DNA from: Villigracilis sp900696595
Lineage (GTDB): Bacteria; Chloroflexota; Anaerolineae; Anaerolineales; Villigracilaceae
Assembly (NCBI GenBank): GCA_030263615.1
Contig: SZPH01000034.1
Location: 1 to 32,664, forward strand
DNA length: 32,664 nt
Reading direction: 5' to 3'
Shown: piece after piece, positions 15,293-23,598 of the stretch
Layout: the number at the start of each line of letters is the position of its first letter
Numbering within the stretch: the stretch's first letter is position 1
Position numbers and translations under genes: made by a program
The notes under the pieces: model-generated
The model's input: the letters and a program-made list of their open reading frames with translations, nothing else
The model's database searches: none
Told to the model about the DNA's origin: nothing

Positions 15293-15331
15293 AAAAGACT
15301 TCCGAAGTCTTCGAGACTTCGGAAGTCTTTT
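15293..15331. terminator. Bidirectional terminator (tRNA-Ser / act operon)
   Basis: AAAAGACTTCCGAAGTC (15293-15309) and its exact inverse (15315-15331) form a 17-bp stem with loop TTCGA; the arms begin with AAAA and end with TTTT. It ends tRNA-Ser on the plus strand and the act operon on the minus strand (last stop at 15358). Each arm is itself nearly palindromic (GACTTCCGAAGTC). Confidence 0.92.
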
Positions 15332-15357
15332 CTTTCCAGTGTGTCTGTTACGCTTCG

Positions 15358-16020
15358 TTACGGCGTCGGCGTTACATTCGCTTCGGGGAGCGACGTTCCA
15401 GCGGAGACCGTCAGTCCGGAGAGGAGAGCCGCGTCGTGGCCCGGTATGTCGGGATGCGACTCTGTTATGAACTGATACAGCAGGGACGATTTCCAATCTC
15501 CGCCGCCGAGGATGTCGGTTCCCTTGGGGGCGTCGTCGGCGCGGCGCGAACCGGCGAGGATGCCGTCGTAACTGCTCAAGTCCAATTGGGCGGGCGAGAC
15601 GGCCAGGTCCACCGAATGACAGGAGGTGCAGGCGAGCGAGCCGGAGTACCACAGGTTGGAATTTACGAAGAGCGGTCTTACGTCTTCAAAGGTCGCTTCG
15701 CAGGTTTTCCCGTTAGCGTCCTGGAATTGAAAGGCTTCGGTTTCGGAGGAACCGGCTTCGACCCACGCGCCGATCAGGTCCTGGGCGGCGACGCGGCATG
15801 TATCGGAGTCGGAGGCGGCGGGGGCGGATTCCATTTCCAGGGCGGGAAGAGTGGCCGGGATCAGGGTTGGAATCGGCGTGCCTTGAACCGGGGTCTGTCC
15901 GCGCAGGCAGGTCAGGGTCATTCCGCAGGCGTTGACGTAGACTAGTCCCGCCCAGGCCAGCAAGCCGATCACGAAAACGACCAGGGCGCCATAAATATAT
16001 TTTCGAACATCGTCTTTCAT
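15358..16020 (-). CDS. Membrane-anchored monoheme cytochrome c, extra subunit of the act operon
   Basis: 220 aa. One N-terminal membrane anchor (about 9-30), a Pro/Thr-rich linker, then a periplasmic domain with a single CxxCH heme site, CTSCH at 131-135, in a context (HSVDLAVSPAQLDLSSYDGIL) like planctomycete-type cytochrome domains. Further cysteines at 32, 38, 75 and 107 are not in heme motifs and could form disulfides. The start at 16020 has GGGAGA 8 nt upstream. It lies 14 bp after actE and is the last gene of the operon, where the second NrfD-like subunit ActF might be expected. It probably links ACIII to a downstream acceptor; that is inference. Confidence 0.75.
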   Translation of the reverse strand: MKDDVRKYIYGALVVFVIGLLAWAGLVYVNACGMTLTCLRGQTPVQGTPIPTLIPATLPALEMESAPAASDSDTCRVAAQDLIGAWVEAGSSETEAFQFQDANGKTCEATFEDVRPLFVNSNLWYSGSLACTSCHSVDLAVSPAQLDLSSYDGILAGSRRADDAPKGTDILGGGDWKSSLLYQFITESHPDIPGHDAALLSGLTVSAGTSLPEANVTPTP

Positions 16021-16034
16021 TACGGCATCTCCCT

Positions 16035-16586
16035 TTACTGGCTGGCTTTCAACGAGCGCAGGTAGTTGACCACGTCCCAGCGTTCGCGCACGGTGAGGTT
16101 TTCCGCCAGCGGCGGCATTTGCCCGGAGAATTGCGCCTCCGGGAAGAGCGTGTTGCTGGGGTTCCAGATTCCGTTGGAGATGGTCAGGAACCAACTGCCG
16201 TCGGATTTGGCTTGCACGGCTTCGCTGGTCAGGTCGGCGGGTTTCTTTTTGACGAGGAAGGCCGCGATCATGCCGTTGCCCTGCCCGGCTTCGCCGTGAC
16301 ACATGGCGCAGTGAATCTGGTAGAGTTGGGCGCCGCGCGCAATGGAGGTTTCATCGGCGGGGACGGGGTTGGCCGGTTCGCCCATGCCGGGCAGATAGGC
16401 GGGACCGCTGACCGGGATGGATTGGGCGGGGACGGGAAGCGGCTCCTCCTGGTCGTCGTAGGACGACTGGATTTCCATGAAGACGATCCAGTCCACTTTG
16501 ATCACGTCGTAGGCGATGATCATCAAACCGGCGAACAGTACCGCCAGCGCGGCGAATACGACAAGAAGTTGTTTGAAGAGTCTCAT
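16035..16586 (-). CDS. actE: Alternative complex III monoheme cytochrome c subunit ActE
   Basis: 183 aa. N-terminal membrane segment (about 6-27), a Pro-rich linker, then a class I cytochrome c domain with CAMCH at 93-97 and a likely distal Met ligand in SGQMPPLAENLTVRERWDVVNYLRSL. In ACIII this subunit passes electrons from the multiheme core to soluble carriers or oxidase on the periplasmic side. Its start overlaps the actD stop (ATGA), indicating coupled translation. Confidence 0.85.
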   Translation of the reverse strand: MRLFKQLLVVFAALAVLFAGLMIIAYDVIKVDWIVFMEIQSSYDDQEEPLPVPAQSIPVSGPAYLPGMGEPANPVPADETSIARGAQLYQIHCAMCHGEAGQGNGMIAAFLVKKKPADLTSEAVQAKSDGSWFLTISNGIWNPSNTLFPEAQFSGQMPPLAENLTVRERWDVVNYLRSLKASQ

Positions 16587-17113
16587 AAGGGTTGCGCCTC
16601 CGCAGGGCGAACGGATTCAGCGCCGAGTTTTTTCAGGGCGTCCGTGATTTTGTTTTCTTCCGCGTACGCGCATTCGAAAAAGACGACGATTTTGCCGTCG
16701 CTGATCTCCGGCAGGTATTTCATCGGGCGGTAGTTCGGGAAGAAGCTTTCCAGAAAAACGCCGAGGAAGGTCGAAAGCAACATGCCCAGCATGGTCATTT
16801 CGAATAGTACGACCGCGGTGGGCGGGCCGGGGACGAATCCCTGGGTGCTGACTTGAATCGGGTAGGGGTACAGGAACGGCGCGATGTAGGCGAGAAACAC
16901 GCCCACGCCAAACCCGAGGATCGCGCCGCCCATGGCAATGCGCGGGACGTTGGTCCATTGCGGCGCGCGTCCGAGCATCGCCTCTGTGACGGGAACGCCG
17001 GAGATGACGTTCATGCGGTCGTCGTGAACGCCCAGGGCGCGGAGTCGCTCCACGGCGTTCGCCGCCGGTTCGAGGTCCGGGAAGACCGCAAGGAGATCTA
17101 CTTTTTCAGCCAT
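16583..17113 (-). CDS. actD: Alternative complex III subunit ActD (DUF3341)
   Basis: 176 aa. The N-terminal ferredoxin-like cytoplasmic domain (LLAVFPDLEPAANAVERLRA) is followed by two membrane segments (about 60-80 and 100-122) and a cytoplasmic tail (YLPEISDGKIVVFFECA). This is the DUF3341 layout of ActD. It has no cofactor motif; its role in ACIII is structural or in assembly. The gene lies 9 bp after actC and overlaps actE by 4 bp. Confidence 0.88.
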   Translation of the reverse strand: MAEKVDLLAVFPDLEPAANAVERLRALGVHDDRMNVISGVPVTEAMLGRAPQWTNVPRIAMGGAILGFGVGVFLAYIAPFLYPYPIQVSTQGFVPGPPTAVVLFEMTMLGMLLSTFLGVFLESFFPNYRPMKYLPEISDGKIVVFFECAYAEENKITDALKKLGAESVRPAEAQPL

Positions 17114-17122
17114 GTCGTTCTC

Positions 17123-18550
17123 CTATTCCAGTTCGCTGACCGTGACAACGGTCTCGCGTCCAAATTTCTTGAATTCGTGCGCCATCTGGCCTTCCTGCAC
17201 TTCCCAGACGGGGATGAGCGGGATCAGTTTCGAGGCGATCATGTACAGCAGGATGAAGAGCGCCACTGTGCCGATGCTCATCGGGACTTCGATGCCGGGT
17301 TTGTAGAGTTTCCAGGTAAAGGGCATGCGGTTGATGGTGACGGAAACGGGGATGATGATGTAGCGTTCAAACCACATGCCGACGTTGATGATCAGCCCGA
17401 CGGTAGCGACCAGCCAGGGGGTGGCGCGCCACTTGGGGTTCCAAAGGATTGCCCACGGGACGACGATGTTACATACCAGCATGGCAAACCACATCCAGCC
17501 CATTGGGCCGGCTTCGTGGAAGTGCAGGAGTTGCTGAGTCCATTTGTCGCCGCCGTACCATTGCACCATGTAGTCGTTGAAGAAGAAATAGGCCCAGCCC
17601 ATCGAAATGATGAGCATCAATTTGCCCACCGCGTCGAAGTGTTCGCCGCGAATGAAGTAGGACATATTCTTCATCGTTCCGCGAATGACCGCCAGCACGG
17701 CGATGGCCGCGCCCATGCCGGAATGCAACGCGCCGATGACGAAGTACGGGCCAAAGATGGTCGAGTTCCAGCCCGGGCGGGTGGCGGCGGCAAAGTCCCA
17801 GGACACGATGGTATGAACCGAGAACATGACCGGGATGATGGCGAAGGCGAAGATGTTCATCGCGTGGCGCAGGTGAGTCCATTCGCCTTCCGTACCGCGA
17901 AAGCCCAGCGCGAGGATTTTATAAAAATTCTTGCGCCAGCCGGTGGAGCGGTCGCGCGCCATCGCCAGGTCGGGGATGAGCGGCAGGAAAAGGTACATGG
18001 TGGAGGAAAGCAGGTAGGTTGTGATCGCCAGCAAATCCCATGTCAGCGGAGAGTGCAGGTTGGGCCACATCATGCGCTGGTTCGGGTAGGGGAACAGCCA
18101 GTACGCCAGCCACACGCGCCCCATGTGCATGAAGACGCTGAACCCGGCTTGCACCAGCCCGAAGGTGGTCATCAACTCTGCGGCGCGGGTGAACGGGCGG
18201 CGGAACTCCGCCTTGAACACGCGCAGGATCGCGGAGATGAACGTCCCCGCGTGGCTGATGCCGATCCAAAACACGGTGTTGACGAGGAAGATGCCCCAGT
18301 AGTCGGGGCGCATCACGCCCGCCTCGCCCTGACCTTTCATGATCAGTATGCCCCATTTGTAGAACAACCCGTAGGCGACGATGGCGGCCAGGATGCTGAA
18401 GACCAGCCACCACTTCCAGGTGGGTTTGGCCAGCATGGCTTCCATGACCATTTCGTTCATCTTCCCGCGCGGAAGCGGGTCGAGCATTAAATGTTTTTCG
18501 CGGAGATGTTCCTCGTGGGAGTGTTCCGCATGGTGTTGTTTGTCGGACAT
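17123..18550 (-). CDS. actC: Alternative complex III quinol-binding subunit ActC (NrfD/PsrC family)
   Basis: 475 aa. A His-rich cytoplasmic N-terminus (HHAEHSHEEHLREKH) leads into about ten membrane helices of the NrfD/PsrC family. Characteristic stretches include FWIGISHAGTFISAILRV, HMGRVWLAYW and FERYIIIPVSV. In ACIII, ActC carries the periplasmic-side quinol site next to the Fe-S subunit and is proposed to take part in proton movement. It begins 2 bp after actB2. Only one NrfD-like gene exists in this operon, while characterised complexes have two (ActC and ActF). Confidence 0.93.
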   Translation of the reverse strand: MSDKQHHAEHSHEEHLREKHLMLDPLPRGKMNEMVMEAMLAKPTWKWWLVFSILAAIVAYGLFYKWGILIMKGQGEAGVMRPDYWGIFLVNTVFWIGISHAGTFISAILRVFKAEFRRPFTRAAELMTTFGLVQAGFSVFMHMGRVWLAYWLFPYPNQRMMWPNLHSPLTWDLLAITTYLLSSTMYLFLPLIPDLAMARDRSTGWRKNFYKILALGFRGTEGEWTHLRHAMNIFAFAIIPVMFSVHTIVSWDFAAATRPGWNSTIFGPYFVIGALHSGMGAAIAVLAVIRGTMKNMSYFIRGEHFDAVGKLMLIISMGWAYFFFNDYMVQWYGGDKWTQQLLHFHEAGPMGWMWFAMLVCNIVVPWAILWNPKWRATPWLVATVGLIINVGMWFERYIIIPVSVTINRMPFTWKLYKPGIEVPMSIGTVALFILLYMIASKLIPLIPVWEVQEGQMAHEFKKFGRETVVTVSELE

Positions 18551-18552
18551 GA

Positions 18553-19278
18553 TTACCCTCCCTTGATATAGGTCACGTTGGGCAACGTGCCAAGTTCTTC
18601 AAGATGTTTAACGCCGTGCCGCCTGTGCTTTAACTGGGAAACGAGCGATTCGGGCTGATCCACGCGCCCAAAGACGATGGCGTTTGCCGGGCAAGCCTGG
18701 GCGCAGGCAGTGGTAAATTCGCCGTCCCGCACTTCGCGCCCCTCCGACTTCGCCGTGTCCTGCGCCTTGTGGATGCGCTGGATGCAGAATGTGCATTTTT
18801 CCATTACGCCCATGCGGCGCACGGTCACATCGGGGTTGAACTGATTCTGAAGCGGTTCGGGGCGCTGATAGTCGCGCCAGTTGAACGCGCGCACCTGGTA
18901 GGGGCAGTTGTTTGCGCAATAACGCGTGCCGACACAGCGGTTGTACACCTGCAAATTCAACTGTTCCGCCTGGGAATGAACAGTGGCAAACGCCGGGCAG
19001 ACCGGTTCGCAGTTCGCATGGCCGCATTGCTGGCACATCATCGGCTGTTGCGGAGTCATCTTCACTTCGGGGTACTCGCCCTCCCAGAAGCGTTCAATGC
19101 GGATCCAGTGCATGGAACGCCCATACCCGGAATCCACTTCTCCGACAAAGGTGATGTTGTTTTCCATCGCGCAGGCCGCCACGCAAGCCTGACAGCCCGT
19201 GCAAATGTCCTGGTCAATGACCATGCCCCATTTGCCGGTTTCCTCGGCGCTCATTTTGATTTCTTCGGGTCTAATCAT
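18553..19278 (-). CDS. Alternative complex III iron-sulfur subunit, B2 half of ActB
   Basis: 241 aa, equivalent to the C-terminal Fe-S domain of fused ActB. Four cluster motifs are visible: Cys26/29/32/36, Cys82/85/90/94, Cys115/121/125 and Cys162/165/192/196. In the third, Thr118 replaces the second cysteine of the usual pattern (CVGTRYC), which predicts one [3Fe-4S] and three [4Fe-4S] clusters, the set known for ACIII. No signal peptide is present, so export presumably depends on the Tat signal of the B1 partner. It starts 2 bp after the actB1 stop, in another frame; an alternative ATG lies at residue 9. Confidence 0.9.
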   Translation of the reverse strand: MIRPEEIKMSAEETGKWGMVIDQDICTGCQACVAACAMENNITFVGEVDSGYGRSMHWIRIERFWEGEYPEVKMTPQQPMMCQQCGHANCEPVCPAFATVHSQAEQLNLQVYNRCVGTRYCANNCPYQVRAFNWRDYQRPEPLQNQFNPDVTVRRMGVMEKCTFCIQRIHKAQDTAKSEGREVRDGEFTTACAQACPANAIVFGRVDQPESLVSQLKHRRHGVKHLEELGTLPNVTYIKGG

Positions 19279-19280
19279 GA

Positions 19281-21434
19281 TTAATGTTCCTCTCCGCCAA
19301 GACCGACGCCGTACACGCCCATGATGCTTTCCATGCGCGAGAGCGGTTGTTTTCTGCCGGTCTTTTCCACCCGCACCTTCACTCCGCCAAACGCGAGGTC
19401 GCCCGCTTCATTGAAGCGCGCGCCAAGCAGGTCTCCGGCATGGACGCCGCGATTCTCAGCGTAACGCCCATAAGCGGTATGTCCCTGCCCAAAGGCAATC
19501 GCCACCGTATCGGGTCGAATGGCGGGATAGCGGTACACGGGCAGTTCCAGCGCGCCAAACTCGCTGGAGACTTTCACCACGTCATCGTCCTCCACGCCAA
19601 GTTCATGCGCGGTCGCGGGGTTGATCTCAATCCATGAATTCCACATGACGGTCGTGGTCGGGTCGGGCAATTCCTGCAACCAGGGTTTATTCGCGCCCGC
19701 TTCCGCCAGCGTGGGCGAAACGAACGGGACGAAGAAGAACTCGCCCTCGCCCGCAAACTCCGCCTCCCCGGCTTCGATGGAGCCGTTAAGCGCGCCCGAA
19801 CCGTCCGGCGCGATCAACGCATTGGAATTTTTAAACCAGCCGCCATACTGCTGGAAATACGCCATAAACGTCGCCGCATCCGGCGCGGAGAACGAGCCGT
19901 CGCCCTCGCCCAACAGCGCGGCGAGTTTGGTCTGGATGAACTCCACCTCGTCCTTGTAGGGAAGCGCTTCGGCAAATTTCCCGCCCGCCAACTGCGCCGC
20001 GGCAATCAATACGTCGGCGGTGGCGCGGGTGTTGTAGTAGGGCGAAACCACCGGCTGGGAGCCGGAAAGAACCGATTGCGAGACGCCCGTCGCCACGCGC
20101 TGATAGCCCCACGACTCCAGCCCGTGATGATCGGGGAGGACATGCTTCGCCTCTTTCGCCGTTTCGTCGGGGAACGTCGCAAACGAGAACAATTCCACAT
20201 TGGCGAGCGCTTCCTTAAAGCCAAGCGCCGCAGGCAGTTCAAAGACCGGGTTCACACCGTGAACGAACAACGCCTTGATCGCGCCGCTCTTCATCTTCTC
20301 CACCAGTCCGGCCATTTCCTCGGTCGAAGCCGGTCCGCTGTATTCGGTCTGATTCGGCGCCAGAGCGGAAAGATACACGCCGCCGGGCTTGCCAAAATTA
20401 TCCGAAAGCGCGTTCAACGCCAGCACGGCTTCGGCAGTTTCCAATCCATTGGATTGACCCAACGCCGCGCCGCCCGGAATGGCGAGGACAGCGTTCGACG
20501 CAAAGATTTGCGCCATCGCTTCCAACGCCTCCAACTCGACCCCGGCCTGCTCGGCCGCTTCAGCCGGGTTCACGCCGGAAAAGATTCGCGGAGTCGCACC
20601 GCCGCGAAGTTCCGAGGCGAGTTTGCCGATTGCAAGCGCAACCAGTCCCTCGGTCCCGGGACGAAGCGGAACCCAGTGGTCGGCTTTCGCGCCCGTGGCG
20701 GACATCCGCGCTTCAAACTGGACGAGTACGCCGCGCAACTTCGTCTCGCTCTGGCGCAAGCCGACAAAGCCGCGCGTGTAAGCGACAGGCGAGAGCCAGG
20801 TCTCGAGAAAGTTTGCGCCAAAGGAAAAGACAGCCTGCGCGTTGCCCACGTCGAACCAGGGCAACCCGGGCTGGCCGAAAAGATTCTCGGCCGCCTTGCT
20901 CAACGTGGCGCGGGATTCAAACATGCTCAACGCCCCATAGCGGATGGGGGCGTCCATGCCCGCCGCCGCCGTCAAATCGCCGACCAGATCAAAGAGATGA
21001 TCGGGCGCCATGCCCATCAAAAAGGCGATTTCGCCGGGCTTGTAATTCTTGAAAGCATCGGCGACGGACTGAATGGCAGAGTCCCAATCGCCGGTGGAAG
21101 GACCCTGGACGCGGTCGGGGTTATACAAACCGTGCAGGGTGGCCTGCCCGCGCGCGCAGGTCTTGCCGAGGTTAAGGGGATGGTTGGCGTTGCCTTCCGC
21201 CTTGATGGCGCGTCCCTGATAGGTGCGCACAACAAGGCCGCATCCCGCCGCGCATTCGCGGCATGTAGTGGCGTAATAGGTACTCTGCCCGACAGAGTTG
21301 TATTCGGGCATCTGCTGGTAGGGTTCGCGCTTAACGTAACGGGAAGCGGGGCCGCAACCCGTAAGGATCGCCGTCGTCGCCGCTCCCAGCCCTGCCAGTT
21401 TTAGAAAATCACGCCGGGAAAATTGTTCGCTCAT
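19281..21434 (-). CDS. Alternative complex III molybdopterin-fold subunit, B1 half of ActB
   Basis: 717 aa. A twin-arginine signal (SRRDFLKLAG, residues 6-15) ends in a lipobox-like LTGC at 24-27, so a Tat-exported lipoprotein is likely. The rest is a molybdopterin-oxidoreductase fold. An N-terminal CxxCxxxC...C set is kept (Cys58, 61, 65, 93: TTCRECAAGCG and KTCARG). ACIII B1 domains carry no Mo cofactor and serve structurally; whether the N-terminal cysteines bind a cluster here is open. I chose the start at 21434, with AGGA 7 nt upstream, over a frame start 33 bp earlier. Separate from the Fe-S half, unlike the fused ActB of characterised complexes. Confidence 0.88.
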   Translation of the reverse strand: MSEQFSRRDFLKLAGLGAATTAILTGCGPASRYVKREPYQQMPEYNSVGQSTYYATTCRECAAGCGLVVRTYQGRAIKAEGNANHPLNLGKTCARGQATLHGLYNPDRVQGPSTGDWDSAIQSVADAFKNYKPGEIAFLMGMAPDHLFDLVGDLTAAAGMDAPIRYGALSMFESRATLSKAAENLFGQPGLPWFDVGNAQAVFSFGANFLETWLSPVAYTRGFVGLRQSETKLRGVLVQFEARMSATGAKADHWVPLRPGTEGLVALAIGKLASELRGGATPRIFSGVNPAEAAEQAGVELEALEAMAQIFASNAVLAIPGGAALGQSNGLETAEAVLALNALSDNFGKPGGVYLSALAPNQTEYSGPASTEEMAGLVEKMKSGAIKALFVHGVNPVFELPAALGFKEALANVELFSFATFPDETAKEAKHVLPDHHGLESWGYQRVATGVSQSVLSGSQPVVSPYYNTRATADVLIAAAQLAGGKFAEALPYKDEVEFIQTKLAALLGEGDGSFSAPDAATFMAYFQQYGGWFKNSNALIAPDGSGALNGSIEAGEAEFAGEGEFFFVPFVSPTLAEAGANKPWLQELPDPTTTVMWNSWIEINPATAHELGVEDDDVVKVSSEFGALELPVYRYPAIRPDTVAIAFGQGHTAYGRYAENRGVHAGDLLGARFNEAGDLAFGGVKVRVEKTGRKQPLSRMESIMGVYGVGLGGEEH

Positions 21435-21454
21435 GTTGATTCCTTTCGCCCGGT

Positions 21455-22009
21455 CTAATAATGACACGTGCCGCAGTCGGAGAGTTTAATCAACTTCTCC
21501 TGATCTTCCCCGGCGGCTTCGATGTGACAGTTCAAACACCAGCCCATGTTCATCACCTGCGGATTCTCCGCAACATTGACCTGGGACATATCCCCGTGAC
21601 ATTCCTCGCAGTTCCGCCCCGCCGCAATATGCGGGCGATGGTTAAACTGCACGAAATCCGGCACAATGGCCACCGGGACCCATTCCAGCGATTCTCCAGC
21701 CAGCACAGCATCCTTGAGCGGCGCCAGCAAAGCGCTCGATTGCGTCTTGGCGATCTGATTGTGACACGCCCAGCACTTCGCCTGGGAGGGCAAACCGGCG
21801 GCGGGACCCTTCGACGCCCCCGGGTGACAGTACAGGCACTGAATGCCAAAGGCGACATGGGTTTTATGCGGGAATTGGATGGGTTGATCGGGCGATTGCT
21901 GGGTGGTGTTCAGCCAGTAGGCAAACCCGCTGAACAACGCCAGGAACGCAATCCCAACCGCGATCAAACCCATTGGCTTTTTCAGCCATTCGAAAAACTT
22001 TTTGACCAT
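21455..22009 (-). CDS. actA: Alternative complex III pentaheme cytochrome c ActA
   Basis: 184 aa. One N-terminal membrane anchor (about 13-33), then a periplasmic domain with five CxxCH sites: CLYCH (58), CWACH (79), CEECH (134), CLNCH (158) and CGTCH (179). His residues in FPHKTHVAF and FNHRPHIA are candidate distal ligands. ActA relays electrons from the ActB Fe-S clusters to ActE. The start at 22009 has AGGAGA 5 nt upstream. First gene of the seven-gene operon actA-B1-B2-C-D-E-cyt, with gaps of 2-20 bp or overlaps. Confidence 0.93.
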   Translation of the reverse strand: MVKKFFEWLKKPMGLIAVGIAFLALFSGFAYWLNTTQQSPDQPIQFPHKTHVAFGIQCLYCHPGASKGPAAGLPSQAKCWACHNQIAKTQSSALLAPLKDAVLAGESLEWVPVAIVPDFVQFNHRPHIAAGRNCEECHGDMSQVNVAENPQVMNMGWCLNCHIEAAGEDQEKLIKLSDCGTCHY

Positions 22010-22281
22010 GGATTCTCCTGAAAAGAATATAGTAACGCCGCCGGATGAGCATGGCAGCATCGGAAAAACGCCTTTATATTTTCTCGTAAAAGATCAGATG
22101 CGGCGCATCGTTCCATTAAAAAATTTAAAAATGAACGCCCCCGCGCCGCGCAACTTCGATATTCTACATCAAATCACGCGCCAAAAAACGGCGCATGACG
22201 GCGGATTATACATGGAAAGTGCAAAATGGTACAAGTTGCGTTGTGGGCGCGCGCCAGCAAGGATTGCCGGATGTTTCGCTT
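22010..22281. other. Divergent intergenic region between actA and the 22296 gene
   Basis: About 270 bp without a gene. It must hold the act promoter on the minus strand; AT-rich boxes (TATATT near 22029, AATATAAAG near 22080, a long A/T run at 22118-22132) are present, but none pairs with a convincing -35. No clear regulator palindrome is seen. Confidence 0.4.
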
Positions 22282-22287
22282 TATAAT
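22282..22287 (+). promoter_or_regulatory. -10 box giving a leaderless mRNA (22296 gene)
   Basis: Perfect TATAAT ending 8 nt before the ATG at 22296. No ribosome site and no clear -35. Confidence 0.55.
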
Positions 22288-22295
22288 GAACACCC

Positions 22296-22553
22296 ATGAA
22301 GGCAAACCGTTCTTTCAACATTGCGGCCCTCCTGTTGGGCGTCATCCTCCTTTTGCTGGTCGTAATCAACTTCGTCCCCTCCCCCGCCCTTGCCACCGCC
22401 GCAGGCGCGGCATCTTACCTGTCGGCGCAGGCGGCAACGCCCACCCCAACCGCAGGCGATTCCGAGATCGGCTCCACCGACGGCATCCTTGTGATGGGTA
22501 TTGTCATTACGCTCATCGTCACCCTGCCGCTGGTCTTCCGCAAAGGAAAATAA
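22296..22553 (+). CDS. Small two-span membrane protein, unknown
   Basis: 85 aa. Hydrophobic segment at 9-33, possibly a signal peptide cleaved after PALATAAGA, then a short Thr/Pro-rich linker (ATPTPTAGD) and a second hydrophobic segment (63-80) ending RKGK. The topology of N-terminal signal, short exposed linker and C-terminal membrane anchor with basic tail resembles small surface-anchored proteins. No family recognised. It is transcribed away from the act operon and ends 15 bp from the convergent manA stop with no terminator visible. Confidence 0.6.
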   Translation: MKANRSFNIAALLLGVILLLLVVINFVPSPALATAAGAASYLSAQAATPTPTAGDSEIGSTDGILVMGIVITLIVTLPLVFRKGK

Positions 22554-22568
22554 TTCCCGCGCCGCCCG

Positions 22569-23516
22569 CTACACGCTGGCCTTCAATATGCGACTCTTTT
22601 GCAAAGGCTGGATTTGATACGCCCCGCAACAGGCCGGGATCAGCAGAGTCTCAAACTGATTGAGGATAAACGCCTCCGACTCCGCCGATACCTGAATCTG
22701 CCCCTCGATCACGGTCAACCCGTGAAAGGATTCTCCCCCCGTCTCCTGGCGGACAGTTTTCTCCTCGACCCGAATTTCATCCAACTGAAAATATTGACAT
22801 TGCGTGAGCGTGGTCGCTTCGCCATCATCCATCTGCGGCGGCTTGACCGGCAGTGATGCCGCATTGGGATTCGACACGGCTGTCGCTTTTTCGATGTGCA
22901 GTTTGCGCGTTTCCGTTTCCGGGCGCCCCCAATCGTACACGCGATAGGTAATATCGGAAGTCTGCTGAATCTCGTAGATGAGCAATCCCGGACCGAGCGC
23001 ATGAATCGTGCCAGGGTTGATGAAGAGCGTATCGCCCGCCGCAACATTCATCTTCTGCGCCAATTCCAGAGTCTGTTCGCTTTTGCTTCGAATGGCGGCG
23101 GTCAACTGTTCGGCGGAAACATTCGGCTTGATGCCCGCAATCAATTCCGCGTTCGGTTCGGCTTCCAGCACATGCCAGGCTTCGGTCTTGCCGAAGAAAC
23201 CCTCCCCTTCCAACTGCTTCGCCTGCTCATCGTCCGGGTGAACTTGCAGGGAAAGCCACTGGGCGCAGTCCAAAATCTTGACCAGCACGGGGAATTGATT
23301 TCCACGCACAGCGACGCCGCGCGCGCCGAGCAGGTCAACGCCGAATTGCAGGGAAAGGTCGGAGAGGGCCCGCCCGGCATACGGTCCGGTTTTGATGCGG
23401 TTGCCTGCGTAGATGATCCACGCCTCGGCGGTGGGAACAATCCCCGGGCGGAGTCTCGCTCCGCCCCAGACGTAATCGCGGTATTCGGGGATGAGCGAAA
23501 ACGGACTATTGTTCAT
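22569..23516 (-). CDS. manA: Mannose-6-phosphate isomerase, class I
   Basis: 315 aa, the short class I form. Interconverts mannose-6-phosphate and fructose-6-phosphate, linking mannose use or GDP-mannose synthesis to glycolysis. Cupin metal-site motifs: QVHPDDEQAKQ, KTEAWHVLEAEPNAELIAGI and PGTIHALGPGLLIYEIQQTSD. The last includes the ligand His and the conserved IQ(Q/S)SDxTYRVYDW block. The homology begins at the ATG at 23516; no ribosome site precedes it, but a TACAAT box ends 6 nt upstream. Divergent from phoU. Confidence 0.92.
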   Translation of the reverse strand: MNNSPFSLIPEYRDYVWGGARLRPGIVPTAEAWIIYAGNRIKTGPYAGRALSDLSLQFGVDLLGARGVAVRGNQFPVLVKILDCAQWLSLQVHPDDEQAKQLEGEGFFGKTEAWHVLEAEPNAELIAGIKPNVSAEQLTAAIRSKSEQTLELAQKMNVAAGDTLFINPGTIHALGPGLLIYEIQQTSDITYRVYDWGRPETETRKLHIEKATAVSNPNAASLPVKPPQMDDGEATTLTQCQYFQLDEIRVEEKTVRQETGGESFHGLTVIEGQIQVSAESEAFILNQFETLLIPACCGAYQIQPLQKSRILKASV

Positions 23517-23522
23517 GGGGCA

Positions 23523-23528
23523 ATTGTA
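23523..23528 (-). promoter_or_regulatory. -10 box giving a leaderless mRNA (manA)
   Basis: On the minus strand TACAAT is followed by TGCCCC and the ATG at 23516, a 6-nt gap. No Shine-Dalgarno sequence. Confidence 0.5.
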
Positions 23529-23567
23529 AAGCCTCGCCGGGGCGTCGTCCATCGGGATGACTTCGGG

Positions 23568-23573
23568 TAAAAT
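23568..23573 (+). promoter_or_regulatory. Possible -10 box of phoU
   Basis: GGGTAAAATGGG, 25 bp before the phoU ATG. The leader then contains GAGGA, so this gene has an ordinary leader, unlike its divergent neighbour. Confidence 0.4.
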
Positions 23574-23598
23574 GGGCGCAGGCAGTAAAAGAGGACTC

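Noticed and set aside
16853..18490. A 545-codon open frame antisense to actC
   Set aside because: Mirrors the codon structure of actC; its product is His/Asp/Arg-rich without any fold or start signals. The actC reading has clear NrfD motifs.
20076..21404. A 442-codon open frame antisense to actB1
   Set aside because: Shadow of a GC-rich gene; no ribosome site, very Arg/Gly-rich composition, and it covers the clear Tat/molybdopterin-fold gene.
22010..22281. FNR/ArcA-type oxygen-responsive site upstream of actA
   Set aside because: No TTGAT-N4-ATCAA or similar palindrome was found on either strand of the gap.
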